DNA of 24,293 bases, from contig WFXK01000072.1 in NCBI GenBank assembly GCA_015490695.1, positions 1 through 24,293 of the forward strand. Direction: 5' to 3'. The position numbers and the translations under genes are program-made. Positions 15,305 through 23,464 of the stretch are shown in pieces. The stretch is from Bacteroidota bacterium (GTDB taxonomy: Bacteria; Bacteroidota; Bacteroidia; SpSt-205; S141-50). The notes beneath the pieces are model-generated. The model worked only from the letters and a program-made list of their open reading frames with translations. It was not told the origin of the DNA and searched no databases. Every line of letters starts with the position of its first letter. Positions within the stretch are counted from its first letter, which is position 1.

Positions 15305-16888
15305 CTAAGAGGGTTTTCTTTTAGGGGGAAGAAGCAAGGGTTTATAAATCAGGAAATGTTGGTTTTCAAAAAGTTTTTTTATCCACCCTTTTTTAAGACA
15401 TTGTTGAAGAAAGTTATATAGAGGCTCATTTTCCATTTTAGGTTTTTTTTCTATAATCCATAATTTTACTTGGTGTTTCAAATAGGTTTGGTAGCAGGTA
15501 TAAAGGTTTTTGCAGTGTTTAGGGGGGATGGGGGGCATACTGGGGCGTCGTGTGAAATAAGTTAAAAACGTAGGCACATAGAATACACATCTGTCTTTGG
15601 GAGTAGTGTGGTGTTTTACTATTGCGAGCATTTCTTGGGTGGATTTTTCATGATAACTGCGAGAAAATTCCCATTGCCATTTTGTTGTTAGTTGAAAGTA
15701 TTTTATTGCATAAAATAGCAACAAGGAGGACCATAGGGCTATTCTCCAGTAGGGATTTGAGCGGAATACTTTGGCAATGGCGTGGGTTAGGAATAACAAT
15801 GTTAAAGGGAGGATGGGTAGAATAAAGCGGGCTAAACCGACAACCCAAAGCCAAATGGTTCCATAATAGGCAAAGAAAAATAAAAAGATGATTTGCCAAC
15901 GGGGATAAAAAATTATTTTGTATTTTATAAGGACGTATAGAGTTGCAATCCATAGGGCTATCCAAAATAATTTAGTTCCCCAAGTAACTTTTTCTCGTCC
16001 GATAAATAATCCCCAGTGCAAAAGCATGCCAAGGAGTTTGCGTGCTTTGGCTATCCAAAAGGAAAGGAAGTAGTCTTTATGAAAAGCATTTTTCCAGTGG
16101 TCTAAAAGCATGGGTAAATAGGTATTTTGGAGTTGTTTGCTGCTGCTAATGTCAAAGGTTTTATCTAAGAGCCACCATAAGGTTATTATGATTAGAGGAG
16201 GTAGCAGTATTAAAAGCCAGCGGTGTTGTTTAATAGAGCGCCATCGCCATAGGACAATACCATAAACACTTAAAAGTGCTATGCCTATGGTGCGGGTAAA
16301 AAGAACAGCAAATAAACTAAGACTCCATAATACAATCCACCAAGGAGATAGTTGGTGTGAAGATTGGAAAACGTAAGAGAAAATTTTTAGTGTTAAAAAT
16401 AGCGCGATACTTAAGAACATTAAAAAAGGTATATCGGACATGATCACTTCTTTATTTATCCATACGAAGGGGTTTAGTGCTGTTAGCGTAGTGGTCCATA
16501 AGGCAATAGCGGGGGAGGTTACATATCGGAGGGATAAATAAATAAACCACAGGGCAATAATCCAGCAAAAGGTAATTATCCATTTAAGATGTTCTATGTC
16601 ACCGTTCCATAATGCCATGAAGGGAGCTAATAGAAAGGAAAAGCCTGGTGGAGGTCCTTGGAAAGGAAGGGTATGCAAACCTTCTGGTGAGGACTGAAGA
16701 ATATCAAAGGCGTAAAAAGGGCGCCCTTCTAGTAAATTCCGTGCAAATTGCAGATAACAAAATACATCTCCTATAATGTAATCTTGCCCCTTTCTTAATG
16801 AAAACCAATAAAAGAGTACTACAAAAAGGCTTAAAATCGCTATAAAAAACTTTTCTTTGTACTGCAACGAAAATGAACGGGGTTTCAT
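15305..16888 (-). CDS. Polytopic GT-C membrane glycosyltransferase (ArnT/PMT-like, GT39/GT83 type)
   Basis: This is an integral membrane enzyme that would use a lipid-linked sugar donor to glycosylate lipid or protein on the periplasmic face. The protein of 527 residues has around ten or more hydrophobic segments. The N-terminal region has the family signature: TM1 at about 13-30, then a periplasmic loop with Asp41 in YIIGDVFCYLQFARNLLEG, the catalytic-loop position of PMT/ArnT proteins, and FQGPPPGFSFLLAPF leading to the next helices. The C-terminal soluble tail (about 420-527) has a Cys-containing KHCKNLYTCY segment. ATG 16888 is preferred over TTG 16900 because the latter lies inside a candidate -10 box. 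It follows the T9SS protein gene by 37 bases and precedes lipB by 24. Donor and acceptor are unknown. Confidence 0.8.
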   Translation of the reverse strand: MKPRSFSLQYKEKFFIAILSLFVVLFYWFSLRKGQDYIIGDVFCYLQFARNLLEGRPFYAFDILQSSPEGLHTLPFQGPPPGFSFLLAPFMALWNGDIEHLKWIITFCWIIALWFIYLSLRYVTSPAIALWTTTLTALNPFVWINKEVIMSDIPFLMFLSIALFLTLKIFSYVFQSSHQLSPWWIVLWSLSLFAVLFTRTIGIALLSVYGIVLWRWRSIKQHRWLLILLPPLIIITLWWLLDKTFDISSSKQLQNTYLPMLLDHWKNAFHKDYFLSFWIAKARKLLGMLLHWGLFIGREKVTWGTKLFWIALWIATLYVLIKYKIIFYPRWQIIFLFFFAYYGTIWLWVVGLARFILPILPLTLLFLTHAIAKVFRSNPYWRIALWSSLLLFYAIKYFQLTTKWQWEFSRSYHEKSTQEMLAIVKHHTTPKDRCVFYVPTFLTYFTRRPSMPPIPPKHCKNLYTCYQTYLKHQVKLWIIEKKPKMENEPLYNFLQQCLKKGWIKKLFENQHFLIYKPLLLPPKRKPS

Positions 16889-16897
16889 TAGTCTTTG

Positions 16898-16905
16898 CAA
16901 AACTA
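16898..16905 (-). promoter_or_regulatory. Candidate -10 box (TAGTTTTG) before the GT-C gene
   Basis: On the minus strand TAGTTTTG matches TAnnTTTG and ends nine bases before ATG 16888, inside the 37-base gap after the T9SS protein gene. A transcript from it would have an extremely short leader. No clear -35 element was seen. Confidence 0.4.
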
Positions 16906-16925
16906 AAAAACGCTTTGCTAACTTT

Positions 16926-19900
16926 TTATTCTTTCACAATGGTAAAGCGTTTTATACTCCTTTCGTAGGAAAGAAGTACCATATAGGTGCCCGGGGAAAG
17001 TTTTTTAAATGCTTCTTGAAAGTCCTTATATAAGTTAGAAAAGGTGTCTTGATAGGATAGTAATCGTTTTCCTTGGAGGTTGTACACTTTTATTGTTATC
17101 GGGGTAGAGGGGGCAATGCCGCTGATGTATAAAGTGGTTTTTGTCGGATTAGGATAAACAACAGGATTTTGCTGGTTTTCCAAGACAGCAATCACAGGTG
17201 AATAGCCCATTGTGCCAGTAGAGGTTTTATAACGCACTTGATAGTAAAGGATTGGAATAGCTTCTGGTTGGTCCCAGTATTGATAAAGACGTCCTTGGAA
17301 GGGGATAGTAGCGATAACAGAGAAATGTTTTCCGTCGCTGGAGCGTAGGAGTTCAAAGTGTTGTATGGGTTCATTATCTAAGGCGATTTCCCATTGAAGC
17401 TGTACTGCAGTTTCTTTTCTTTGCCCCCAGAAATACAGGAAGGTGATAGGAAGGACTGTAGAGGCTTCGGCAATGGTAAAGTCTGAAAAGCCTGTGAAGT
17501 TATCTCTACGGATTCCTGCAGCGAGGTTATTAGAGGGTGGAACGAACACCGATGTAGGGTCTTTTGCCCAAGCAAAGGTTTCATTCGGACGCTTTACAAT
17601 AGTGAAATAAGCAGAGCCGTAGAAGGGGTTGAAATAAAGAGGATTGGGAAATACAATAAGGTCATATTGCAATGGAGTATTGCTGCTTAGGTTACAGCGC
17701 CAAAAGCCTTCTGTAGTGTTGTTTTGATAGTCTACAATACGGTCAAAGGTGTAGGGATTGCCACCAATGATTTCACTAAAAGCAACTAAAGCTTGTTTTG
17801 CTCCTTGGAAAAATTGAACGCTAAGCGTGTCGCTGCTACTAAGGGTTGTTGGTAAAAACTGCAATAGTTCATAGTCGCTGAGTCCTCCTACGGGGAAGTC
17901 ATAAGTAGTGTTGCTGTTGACGTTTCTTATAAGTTTTCCGTAGACGTAGGAATTGGTGTTGTGAAGTTGTACAGCGTTAGCGGCGGGGTTAAGGACATGA
18001 ATCCATGTGTTTTGGGTGCTATCGTCTAAGAGCCCTGCTTCTAAGAAGAGGGTGTCTTGTATATAGATGGGGTTTTGGATTTCTACGATACCGTTTAGTT
18101 GGTTGGTTCGTAGTTTAGCGAAGGTTTCTATTCCTGCGGCGTTCCAAAGGGTGTCTATGGTGGTTGGGTCATCTACGAAGATGATTTCGCTGTTGCCTTC
18201 TCTAAAGGCGGTTTCATCTCGGTAGTTCATCCAATTGTGGCTTATGAAGATGGTGCCGTCGTTGGTGGTTGGATTGCCATCATCCATATTTAAGACGCCA
18301 TTACCTTGGATATGTAAGGAACCATGGACATAAAGTTGTTTTGTAGGGTCTCCTGCGCCGTCTAAAACCCTTCCAGTGATATAGAGGTTTTTACAATGGG
18401 CAGTACGATTAGGTTGTAGATGGCAATCTCTGAAGGCAGTAGGGGGGATAGTAGCATCTATAGTGGGATCTGGGACGACGTAGCGGGACCAATTACATCC
18501 ATTGAACCAATTATTATCTTGCGAGCCATGCCAGAATCCAAGGGCTTCTTTACCGATAATGGTTAAAGATTGAACTTTATGGGCTTCGAACACGGGTCCT
18601 GGGATGGAGTTGCAGCTTCCTGTGTTGCCTGCGGTCCAGTTCATTGTTGTGTTGGTGATAGCGCCCAAGAGCTCTTCTTGAGTTCCTGTAGTGAGGGAGA
18701 AGTTGTAGATAGATTCTTTTAAGAAGTTCATAGCGATGTTTAGGCATTGGAATTCTGGTGGGAGGTAGGAGGTTGTGGCGGTGGCGCTGCCGTCGTTATC
18801 GGGTGGGGCTTCGCCACTAAGCCAGCCGTTCGTTGTCCCCGCAAACACTATCGTTCCACTAAATTCCCATTCATTGTTTGGACCTACAGGACCGCTCATA
18901 GTTCCTTGTAAAATAAATACTTGGTCGCCACTGTTGGTGTTCATGTCTAAGGCGTTAAGGTTACCGCTGTTGACAATCACCCAGTCTGTAGCACAAACAG
19001 GCTGTGCACAAGGCATATTGATTTGGCAAGGTGGGTCGTTAGCATTGCCAAAAACGACAAAAAACGGTGTTCCTGCGGGAATCCCAGCACCTTGGTATTC
19101 TAATTCTACCCAGCCTTCTCCACTGCGGAAACGATAGAGGTTAGGTCCTATTTGTCTTAAGTAGGCATTATCGGTGATGATGATGCGGGTTCCGGGGATG
19201 ATGTCTTTAAAAGCGATGAGCGCGATGCTGTCGTTTGTTGTACCGCCGCCAGCACAACCAGGGTCACATACATTGAAGTCCACACCTACAATCACTATAT
19301 CGCCTGGACCTAAGGGAGTAGTGTTGGTTACTTCAATCACAGGGCTTATAGCTGTTGGTAAAGCACAACCGTTTGCCGCTAAGGTTTTAAATCCTAATTG
19401 GTCTAACTGTAAGTCGTTCCATGTATAGCTGCCGTTGATAAGCGTTTGGGTAAGTCCTGAGGCGCTGAGTAAGTTGCCTGTACCGCTGTTTAACGAAAGG
19501 GTTACGCTGCAATTGGCATCTAAGTCTACGTTTCCATAAGCATCGGTTGCTTGGAGTGTTAGGGTAAAGTTAGCGTTTTGTGCTACGGTAGTAGGAACGT
19601 AAGCATAGGTGAATTGGGTTGCGGTTACTGTAATGCGGTTGTTGGTGCTTCCTGATTCTACATCGGCACTGGTGGCGAATTGGCTACTGGCACCATTAAC
19701 CACAGTAAAGTTTGTGTGGTTAACTTTGAAGGCTAAGATTTTATTATCAATGCTGGTTTTCCATGTACCTAAGTCTGTGAGCAGCCAAATACGGAGTTGG
19801 TAGGTTTTACTGGTGTTGTCGGCAATGTAGCCAAGGTCACCAGGGTTAGTACTGAGATTGGTGAATACGATTTGATTTGCAGTGATAATGCCGTTAGCGA

Positions 19901-21182
19901 CGTTTATGCCGTCGGTTAATGTAGCACCTGCGATGACTTCATTCCAGTTTATGATAGCGTTTCCAGTTCCTTGGTCTATGCGGATTTCTGTGATGAGGGT
20001 TGCAGCGGTGTCGGCAGAAGGGTTCAAAGCATCGTCTATGACTTCAAAGTCAAAGTTCATGACGGCTAAGGTGGGAGTAACAGTAGTGGAGGGGATAGTG
20101 AGCGCTTCTGGTGATGCGCCTGCTTGAACAATGGTTGCCGTACCTGTAGGGATGGCTGCAGTACCTCTTAGTTCAAAGTTATAGGGGTTTTCATCGGGGT
20201 CGTTGTTAGCGAAGCTGATGGTAGCGGTTTTTAATCCGGGCGGGTTGTTTGCTGTAAAACGGATAGTAAAGGTTGTTGTTGCACCAGGAGGCAGGGTTAT
20301 AGGGAAGGTTCCTGCAACCAAAATGAAGTCTGAGGATGGGGTAATGGTTGGGGGTTGTATAGTTAGGTCTTGTCCTCCTGTGTTTTGTATGGTGAAAGTA
20401 ACGTCTAAGAAGTTTCCTATGAAGACAGCACCGAAGTCGTAGCTGCCTGTGTCGTCGGGGATTTCCGTGGTACCTTGGAGCACTTTCATATCGGGTTCGT
20501 TTTTGATAGAGCGGATGCGAACGTTATTAAGGATGAATTCATCTCTTGAGCCGCCACCTCCTGCGTCATTGCTATACCAGCGTAAATAGAAATAAGCACC
20601 GTCGGGGATGTTAACGCTTAAGGTTTCTGTAAAGGTTTGGTCTATTTCGGGTGGAGTAGTGGCTGCAGCAGGTGAAGTATAGTTGCTTGTGGTGGGGTTG
20701 TAGGTAATATCGTCGTAGGAATATTCTAAATTAAAGGTATTGGAGCGGTTTTGGTCGTTGATGACTCGCAAGTCATAGGAGATTTCCAGTTGGGTGATGG
20801 TGCTTCCTGTGTTGTTTAGGATGCGGAGTCTGAAGTCACCTGGGGTGAAGTCTGTGCCTGTGGGTTGGACCATGAGTCCCATGTCGCCGCCACCGAAGTC
20901 GTAGGCGTAGACGCCTCCTGTGAGGACGCTTCCTGTGGATAGACCTCGGGCAAAGTCACCTGTAGCAGCGGTTGCACCCCAAGTTAGATTCCCATCGCTT
21001 AATCCTGTTACAATCCATGTGTTGGAATTCAATAAACCGCCTCCGCCACCAGGCTGAAACCCAGAACCATTGAAAGCATCAAAGGTTTCAGTGTAAGTTG
21101 TGTTATGAACGTCTATGCTTAACTGGGCTTGCACCTGAAAGATGAAAATCAAACTAATACTCCATTGTAAAAGACGCTGCAT
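16926..21182 (-). CDS. Large secreted multi-domain surface protein with T9SS type A C-terminal sorting domain
   Basis: This is a predicted cargo of the T9SS, exported through SprA and probably anchored to the cell surface. ATG 21182 gives a clean signal peptide (LLQWSISLIFIFQVQAQ) and 1418 residues; an upstream TTG at 21212 falls within the -10 box and is rejected. In order the protein shows: a jelly-roll-like beta domain (about 20-235, YFYLRWYSNDAGGGG); a choice-of-anchor-D/ASPM-type Ig-like domain (about 240-345, TFTIQNTGG and ISFANNDPDENPYNFELRG); further beta domains with big-1-like ATDAYGNVDLDANCSV; a Cys-containing lamin-tail-like domain starting GDIVIVGVDFN; a GFWHGSQDNNWFNGCNW segment; LPITFLYFWGQRKETAVQLQW; and a sorting tail in the last 83 residues (VVYPNPTKTTLYI to TIVKE). 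No catalytic motif was recognised, so adhesion or a structural role is most likely. Confidence 0.92.
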   Translation of the reverse strand: MQRLLQWSISLIFIFQVQAQLSIDVHNTTYTETFDAFNGSGFQPGGGGGLLNSNTWIVTGLSDGNLTWGATAATGDFARGLSTGSVLTGGVYAYDFGGGDMGLMVQPTGTDFTPGDFRLRILNNTGSTITQLEISYDLRVINDQNRSNTFNLEYSYDDITYNPTTSNYTSPAAATTPPEIDQTFTETLSVNIPDGAYFYLRWYSNDAGGGGSRDEFILNNVRIRSIKNEPDMKVLQGTTEIPDDTGSYDFGAVFIGNFLDVTFTIQNTGGQDLTIQPPTITPSSDFILVAGTFPITLPPGATTTFTIRFTANNPPGLKTATISFANNDPDENPYNFELRGTAAIPTGTATIVQAGASPEALTIPSTTVTPTLAVMNFDFEVIDDALNPSADTAATLITEIRIDQGTGNAIINWNEVIAGATLTDGINVANGIITANQIVFTNLSTNPGDLGYIADNTSKTYQLRIWLLTDLGTWKTSIDNKILAFKVNHTNFTVVNGASSQFATSADVESGSTNNRITVTATQFTYAYVPTTVAQNANFTLTLQATDAYGNVDLDANCSVTLSLNSGTGNLLSASGLTQTLINGSYTWNDLQLDQLGFKTLAANGCALPTAISPVIEVTNTTPLGPGDIVIVGVDFNVCDPGCAGGGTTNDSIALIAFKDIIPGTRIIITDNAYLRQIGPNLYRFRSGEGWVELEYQGAGIPAGTPFFVVFGNANDPPCQINMPCAQPVCATDWVIVNSGNLNALDMNTNSGDQVFILQGTMSGPVGPNNEWEFSGTIVFAGTTNGWLSGEAPPDNDGSATATTSYLPPEFQCLNIAMNFLKESIYNFSLTTGTQEELLGAITNTTMNWTAGNTGSCNSIPGPVFEAHKVQSLTIIGKEALGFWHGSQDNNWFNGCNWSRYVVPDPTIDATIPPTAFRDCHLQPNRTAHCKNLYITGRVLDGAGDPTKQLYVHGSLHIQGNGVLNMDDGNPTTNDGTIFISHNWMNYRDETAFREGNSEIIFVDDPTTIDTLWNAAGIETFAKLRTNQLNGIVEIQNPIYIQDTLFLEAGLLDDSTQNTWIHVLNPAANAVQLHNTNSYVYGKLIRNVNSNTTYDFPVGGLSDYELLQFLPTTLSSSDTLSVQFFQGAKQALVAFSEIIGGNPYTFDRIVDYQNNTTEGFWRCNLSSNTPLQYDLIVFPNPLYFNPFYGSAYFTIVKRPNETFAWAKDPTSVFVPPSNNLAAGIRRDNFTGFSDFTIAEASTVLPITFLYFWGQRKETAVQLQWEIALDNEPIQHFELLRSSDGKHFSVIATIPFQGRLYQYWDQPEAIPILYYQVRYKTSTGTMGYSPVIAVLENQQNPVVYPNPTKTTLYISGIAPSTPITIKVYNLQGKRLLSYQDTFSNLYKDFQEAFKKLSPGTYMVLLSYERSIKRFTIVKE

Positions 21183-21209
21183 AGAAATTATGACTTTACT
21201 TTCCGCATA

Positions 21210-21217
21210 CAAAATTA
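21210..21217 (-). promoter_or_regulatory. Candidate -10 box (TAATTTTG) before the T9SS surface protein
   Basis: On the minus strand TAATTTTG matches TAnnTTTG and ends 27 bases before ATG 21182, in the 116-base gap after lpxC-fabZ. It supports a separate promoter for the surface protein and, with it, the ATG start. The rest of the gap is AT-rich with no convincing terminator for lpxC-fabZ. Confidence 0.45.
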
Positions 21218-21298
21218 AAATAAAAGAGCGGAACCATCCATAGATTTTAGACTGGATTGTGGAGGGATGTAAAAAGTGATATAAAACTTATGAAATAT

Positions 21299-22690
21299 TT
21301 AACCTTGTTTCTTGACTAAACTGGCGGTCATTTCTGCCTCACAAACCACTTGTCCGTTCACATACCCCTTGCCTACCATTTTACAGATATTGCGTTTCAA
21401 GCTTACTAATTCTAACTTAAAATGGATTTGGTCGCCAGGTCGAACGGGTCTTCTAAATCGGGCTTTATCTACAGCAAGAAAATAAACCCAATAGTCTTCA
21501 GGATTGTCAATGATGTTTAGTAATAAAATACCTCCCACTTGTGCCATGGCTTCTAATTGCAGCACAGCGGGCATGATAGGATTCCCTTCAAAATGACCAA
21601 CAAAGAAAGGTTCGTTAATGGTAACATTTTTAATTCCTTCTATAGAGTTTTCATCAAAACGGGTAATTCTATCTACTAACAAAAAAGGGTAGCGATGGGG
21701 CAAAATCTTTTGAATAGCGTGGATATCAAACACAACACCTTCGGCACTGGTCTTTTGATAGCGTTTAATAATTTGTTTTTGTTTAATCTTGGATTGAATT
21801 TTCCGTGCAAAGGCGATGTTTGCTTTGTGTCCAGGACGCGCTGCTAAAATCTGTGCTTTTAGGGGTGCACCTAAAAGAGCTAAATCGCCTATTAAATCTA
21901 ATAGCTTGTGTCGTGCAGGCTCATTAGGAAAGCGCAACTGCGTGTTATTCAAAATCCCTTCTTTGCGAATTTCTACCTTAGGGTTATCTAACAAACGTGC
22001 TAATTCTTCTAATTCCTCCTTGGAAGGCACTTTGTCTACTAAAACGATAGAATTTTCCAGACTTCCTCCTTTGATATAACCTTCTTTTAGCAGAGGAAGG
22101 ACTTCATGTAAGAAGCAAAATGTGCGTGCAGGAGCGACTTCCGTTTCAAAATCATCTAAACGCACTAAGGTAGCATGTTGGATTCCTAAGAACGTAGAGC
22201 CGTAATCTATCATTACTGTGGCTCTAAAATCATCCAACGGCAGTGCTGCTAAATCTACCTGATTAGTATCATCCTGGTAGTGAATAGGCTCCTCTATCAC
22301 ATAAAATTCTCTATTGGCTCTTTGTTTTACGGTTCCTACCTCTTTAAGTTTTTGCACATAGGGTAAAGCACTTCCATCTAATGCAGGCAATTCAGGACCA
22401 TGAACTTCTACCAACACATTATCAATTTGCAATCCCATTAAGGCGGCTAAAAGGTGTTCTACTGTATAGATGCGCACGCCTTCTTTTTCTAAGGTGGTAG
22501 AGCGTTCTGTGTCTGCGACATGCTCTAAAGAGGCTTCTATAACAATAGGGGGCGATACATCTACTCGTTTGAACTTAATTCCAAAGTTCTCTGGAGCAGG
22601 ATGTAGGGTAACTTGCACTGCCTCCCCTGTATGTAAACCCGTGCCTTCTAAGGAAAAAGGATATTTAATCGTATGCTGCTTCAAATACAT
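21299..22690 (-). CDS. lpxC/fabZ: Fused LpxC-FabZ: UDP-3-O-acyl-GlcNAc deacetylase and 3-hydroxyacyl-ACP dehydratase
   Basis: This is a bifunctional cytosolic enzyme. The LpxC half (about 1-300) carries out the committed deacetylation step of lipid A synthesis. The FabZ half (about 318-463) dehydrates 3-hydroxyacyl-ACP in fatty acid elongation, using the same precursor pool. Zinc ligands in LpxC are His79 (TVEHLLAAL), His261 and Asp265 (HKLLDLIGD), with Glu78 and His288 (RPGHKA) as catalytic candidates. In FabZ, His366 (FFVGHFEGNPIMP) and Glu380 (LQLEAMAQ) form the active-site pair. The fusion at 463 residues is typical of Bacteroidota. The ATG 22690 start directly follows a TAATTTTG box. The usual neighbours lpxD and lpxA are not next to it: it stands alone, divergent from mlaE. 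Confidence 0.97.
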   Translation of the reverse strand: MYLKQHTIKYPFSLEGTGLHTGEAVQVTLHPAPENFGIKFKRVDVSPPIVIEASLEHVADTERSTTLEKEGVRIYTVEHLLAALMGLQIDNVLVEVHGPELPALDGSALPYVQKLKEVGTVKQRANREFYVIEEPIHYQDDTNQVDLAALPLDDFRATVMIDYGSTFLGIQHATLVRLDDFETEVAPARTFCFLHEVLPLLKEGYIKGGSLENSIVLVDKVPSKEELEELARLLDNPKVEIRKEGILNNTQLRFPNEPARHKLLDLIGDLALLGAPLKAQILAARPGHKANIAFARKIQSKIKQKQIIKRYQKTSAEGVVFDIHAIQKILPHRYPFLLVDRITRFDENSIEGIKNVTINEPFFVGHFEGNPIMPAVLQLEAMAQVGGILLLNIIDNPEDYWVYFLAVDKARFRRPVRPGDQIHFKLELVSLKRNICKMVGKGYVNGQVVCEAEMTASLVKKQG

Positions 22691-22695
22691 GCGGG

Positions 22696-22703
22696 CAAAA
22701 TTA
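22696..22703 (-). promoter_or_regulatory. Candidate -10 box (TAATTTTG) before lpxC-fabZ
   Basis: On the minus strand TAATTTTG matches TAnnTTTG and ends five bases before ATG 22690. It shares a 33-base divergent gap with the oppositely directed mlaE box at 22712-22719, so the two promoters probably compete for or share polymerase. No clear -35 element was seen. Confidence 0.45.
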
Positions 22704-22711
22704 GCAATTTC

Positions 22712-22719
22712 TATCTTTG
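22712..22719 (+). promoter_or_regulatory. Candidate -10 box (TATCTTTG) before mlaE
   Basis: TATCTTTG matches TAnnTTTG and ends four bases before GTG 22724. It supports the GTG as start of mlaE on a leaderless transcript; if ATG 22766 were the start instead, the leader would be about 40 bases. No clear -35 element was seen. Confidence 0.42.
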
Positions 22720-22723
22720 TCCC

Positions 22724-23464
22724 GTGCTACGCTTTATTAAAGACCTCGGTCATTACTGCATTTTGATGGCACAAGTTTTTAAACCCTCTGAACGCTTCTC
22801 CATTTATTACCATTTAACCATCCATGAAATCGTTACTATCGGTATAGGTAGTTTGGTGATTGTGTTGACTACTTCTGTTTTCGTTGGTGCTGTAACTACA
22901 GTGCAGACTGCTTATCAATTAGTAAGTAGTTTAATTCCCCGTTCAACGATTGGCGCTGTGGTTTCTGCTTCGGCGCTTTTAGAATTAGCGCCTACCATCA
23001 CTGCTTTGGTATTAGCAGGTAAAGTGGGTTCTAATATTGCTTCTCAACTGGGCACTATGCGGGTTACAGAGCAGATTGACGCTTTAGAAGTAATGGGGGT
23101 GAATTCCGCTTCTTATTTAATCCTTCCTAAAATCTTAGGGGGATTAGTAGCAATTCCTGCATTGGTTATTATCAGTGCTTTTTTAATCCATGTTGGCGGC
23201 ATTATAGCAGGGGACCTTACAGGAGAAGTTACCCATACAGAGTTTGCCATCGGTGTAAGAGAATATTTTGAAAGTTTTCAAGTTACTTTTATGATGATTA
23301 AAGCCATTACTTTCAGTTTAGTTATTACCACTATCTCGTCTTTTTATGGTTATACTGTCGTTGGCGGCGCTTTTGAAGTAGGTAAAGCAAGCACCAAAGC
23401 CGTCGTTACCTCTTGCATCGTCGTACTTCTAATGGACTATGTCTTAGCCCAGTTCCTGCTATGA
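22724..23464 (+). CDS. mlaE: MlaE-family ABC permease for phospholipid transport
   Basis: This is the inner membrane permease of the Mla lipid transporter, which exchanges phospholipids between inner and outer membranes together with MlaF, an MCE-domain protein (MlaD) and periplasmic carriers. From GTG 22724 the protein has 246 residues, usual for the family. It carries SVFVGAVTTVQTAYQL (51-66), then LAPTITALVLAGKVGSNIAS, and the conserved coupling motif VTEQIDALEVMGV (114-126) that docks on the ATPase, followed by three further hydrophobic segments. GTG 22724 is preferred over ATG 22673, which would overlap lpxC-fabZ, and over ATG 22766, because the residues LRFIKDLGHYCILMAQVF look like the family's normal N-terminal helix. 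Its stop overlaps the mlaF start. No mlaD gene is in the window, though it could follow elsewhere. Confidence 0.93.
   Translation: MLRFIKDLGHYCILMAQVFKPSERFSIYYHLTIHEIVTIGIGSLVIVLTTSVFVGAVTTVQTAYQLVSSLIPRSTIGAVVSASALLELAPTITALVLAGKVGSNIASQLGTMRVTEQIDALEVMGVNSASYLILPKILGGLVAIPALVIISAFLIHVGGIIAGDLTGEVTHTEFAIGVREYFESFQVTFMMIKAITFSLVITTISSFYGYTVVGGAFEVGKASTKAVVTSCIVVLLMDYVLAQFLL

Noticed and set aside
16889..16900. TTG 16900 as start of the GT-C glycosyltransferase
   Set aside because: The TTG is part of the TAGTTTTG box itself; ATG 16888 follows immediately.
18775..20442. Several plus-strand ORFs opposite the T9SS surface protein
   Set aside because: They are Val/Thr/Pro-rich frames antisense to a long gene with a complete signal peptide and sorting tail, with no independent signals.
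21183..21212. TTG 21212 as start of the T9SS surface protein
   Set aside because: It sits in the TAATTTTG box and would place a charged stretch before the signal peptide; ATG 21182 gives a clean one.
21218..21298. Weak inverted repeat (ATCCA/TGGAT) after lpxC-fabZ as a terminator
   Set aside because: Only five pairs with a long loop and no following T-run; not convincing.
22673..22723. Longer mlaE start at ATG 22673
   Set aside because: It would overlap the lpxC-fabZ start codon and run through both -10 boxes; GTG 22724 gives the normal family N-terminus.
22470..22766. 98-codon plus-strand ORF opposite the start of lpxC-fabZ
   Set aside because: Antisense to conserved LpxC residues including the zinc-binding motif; no family resemblance.
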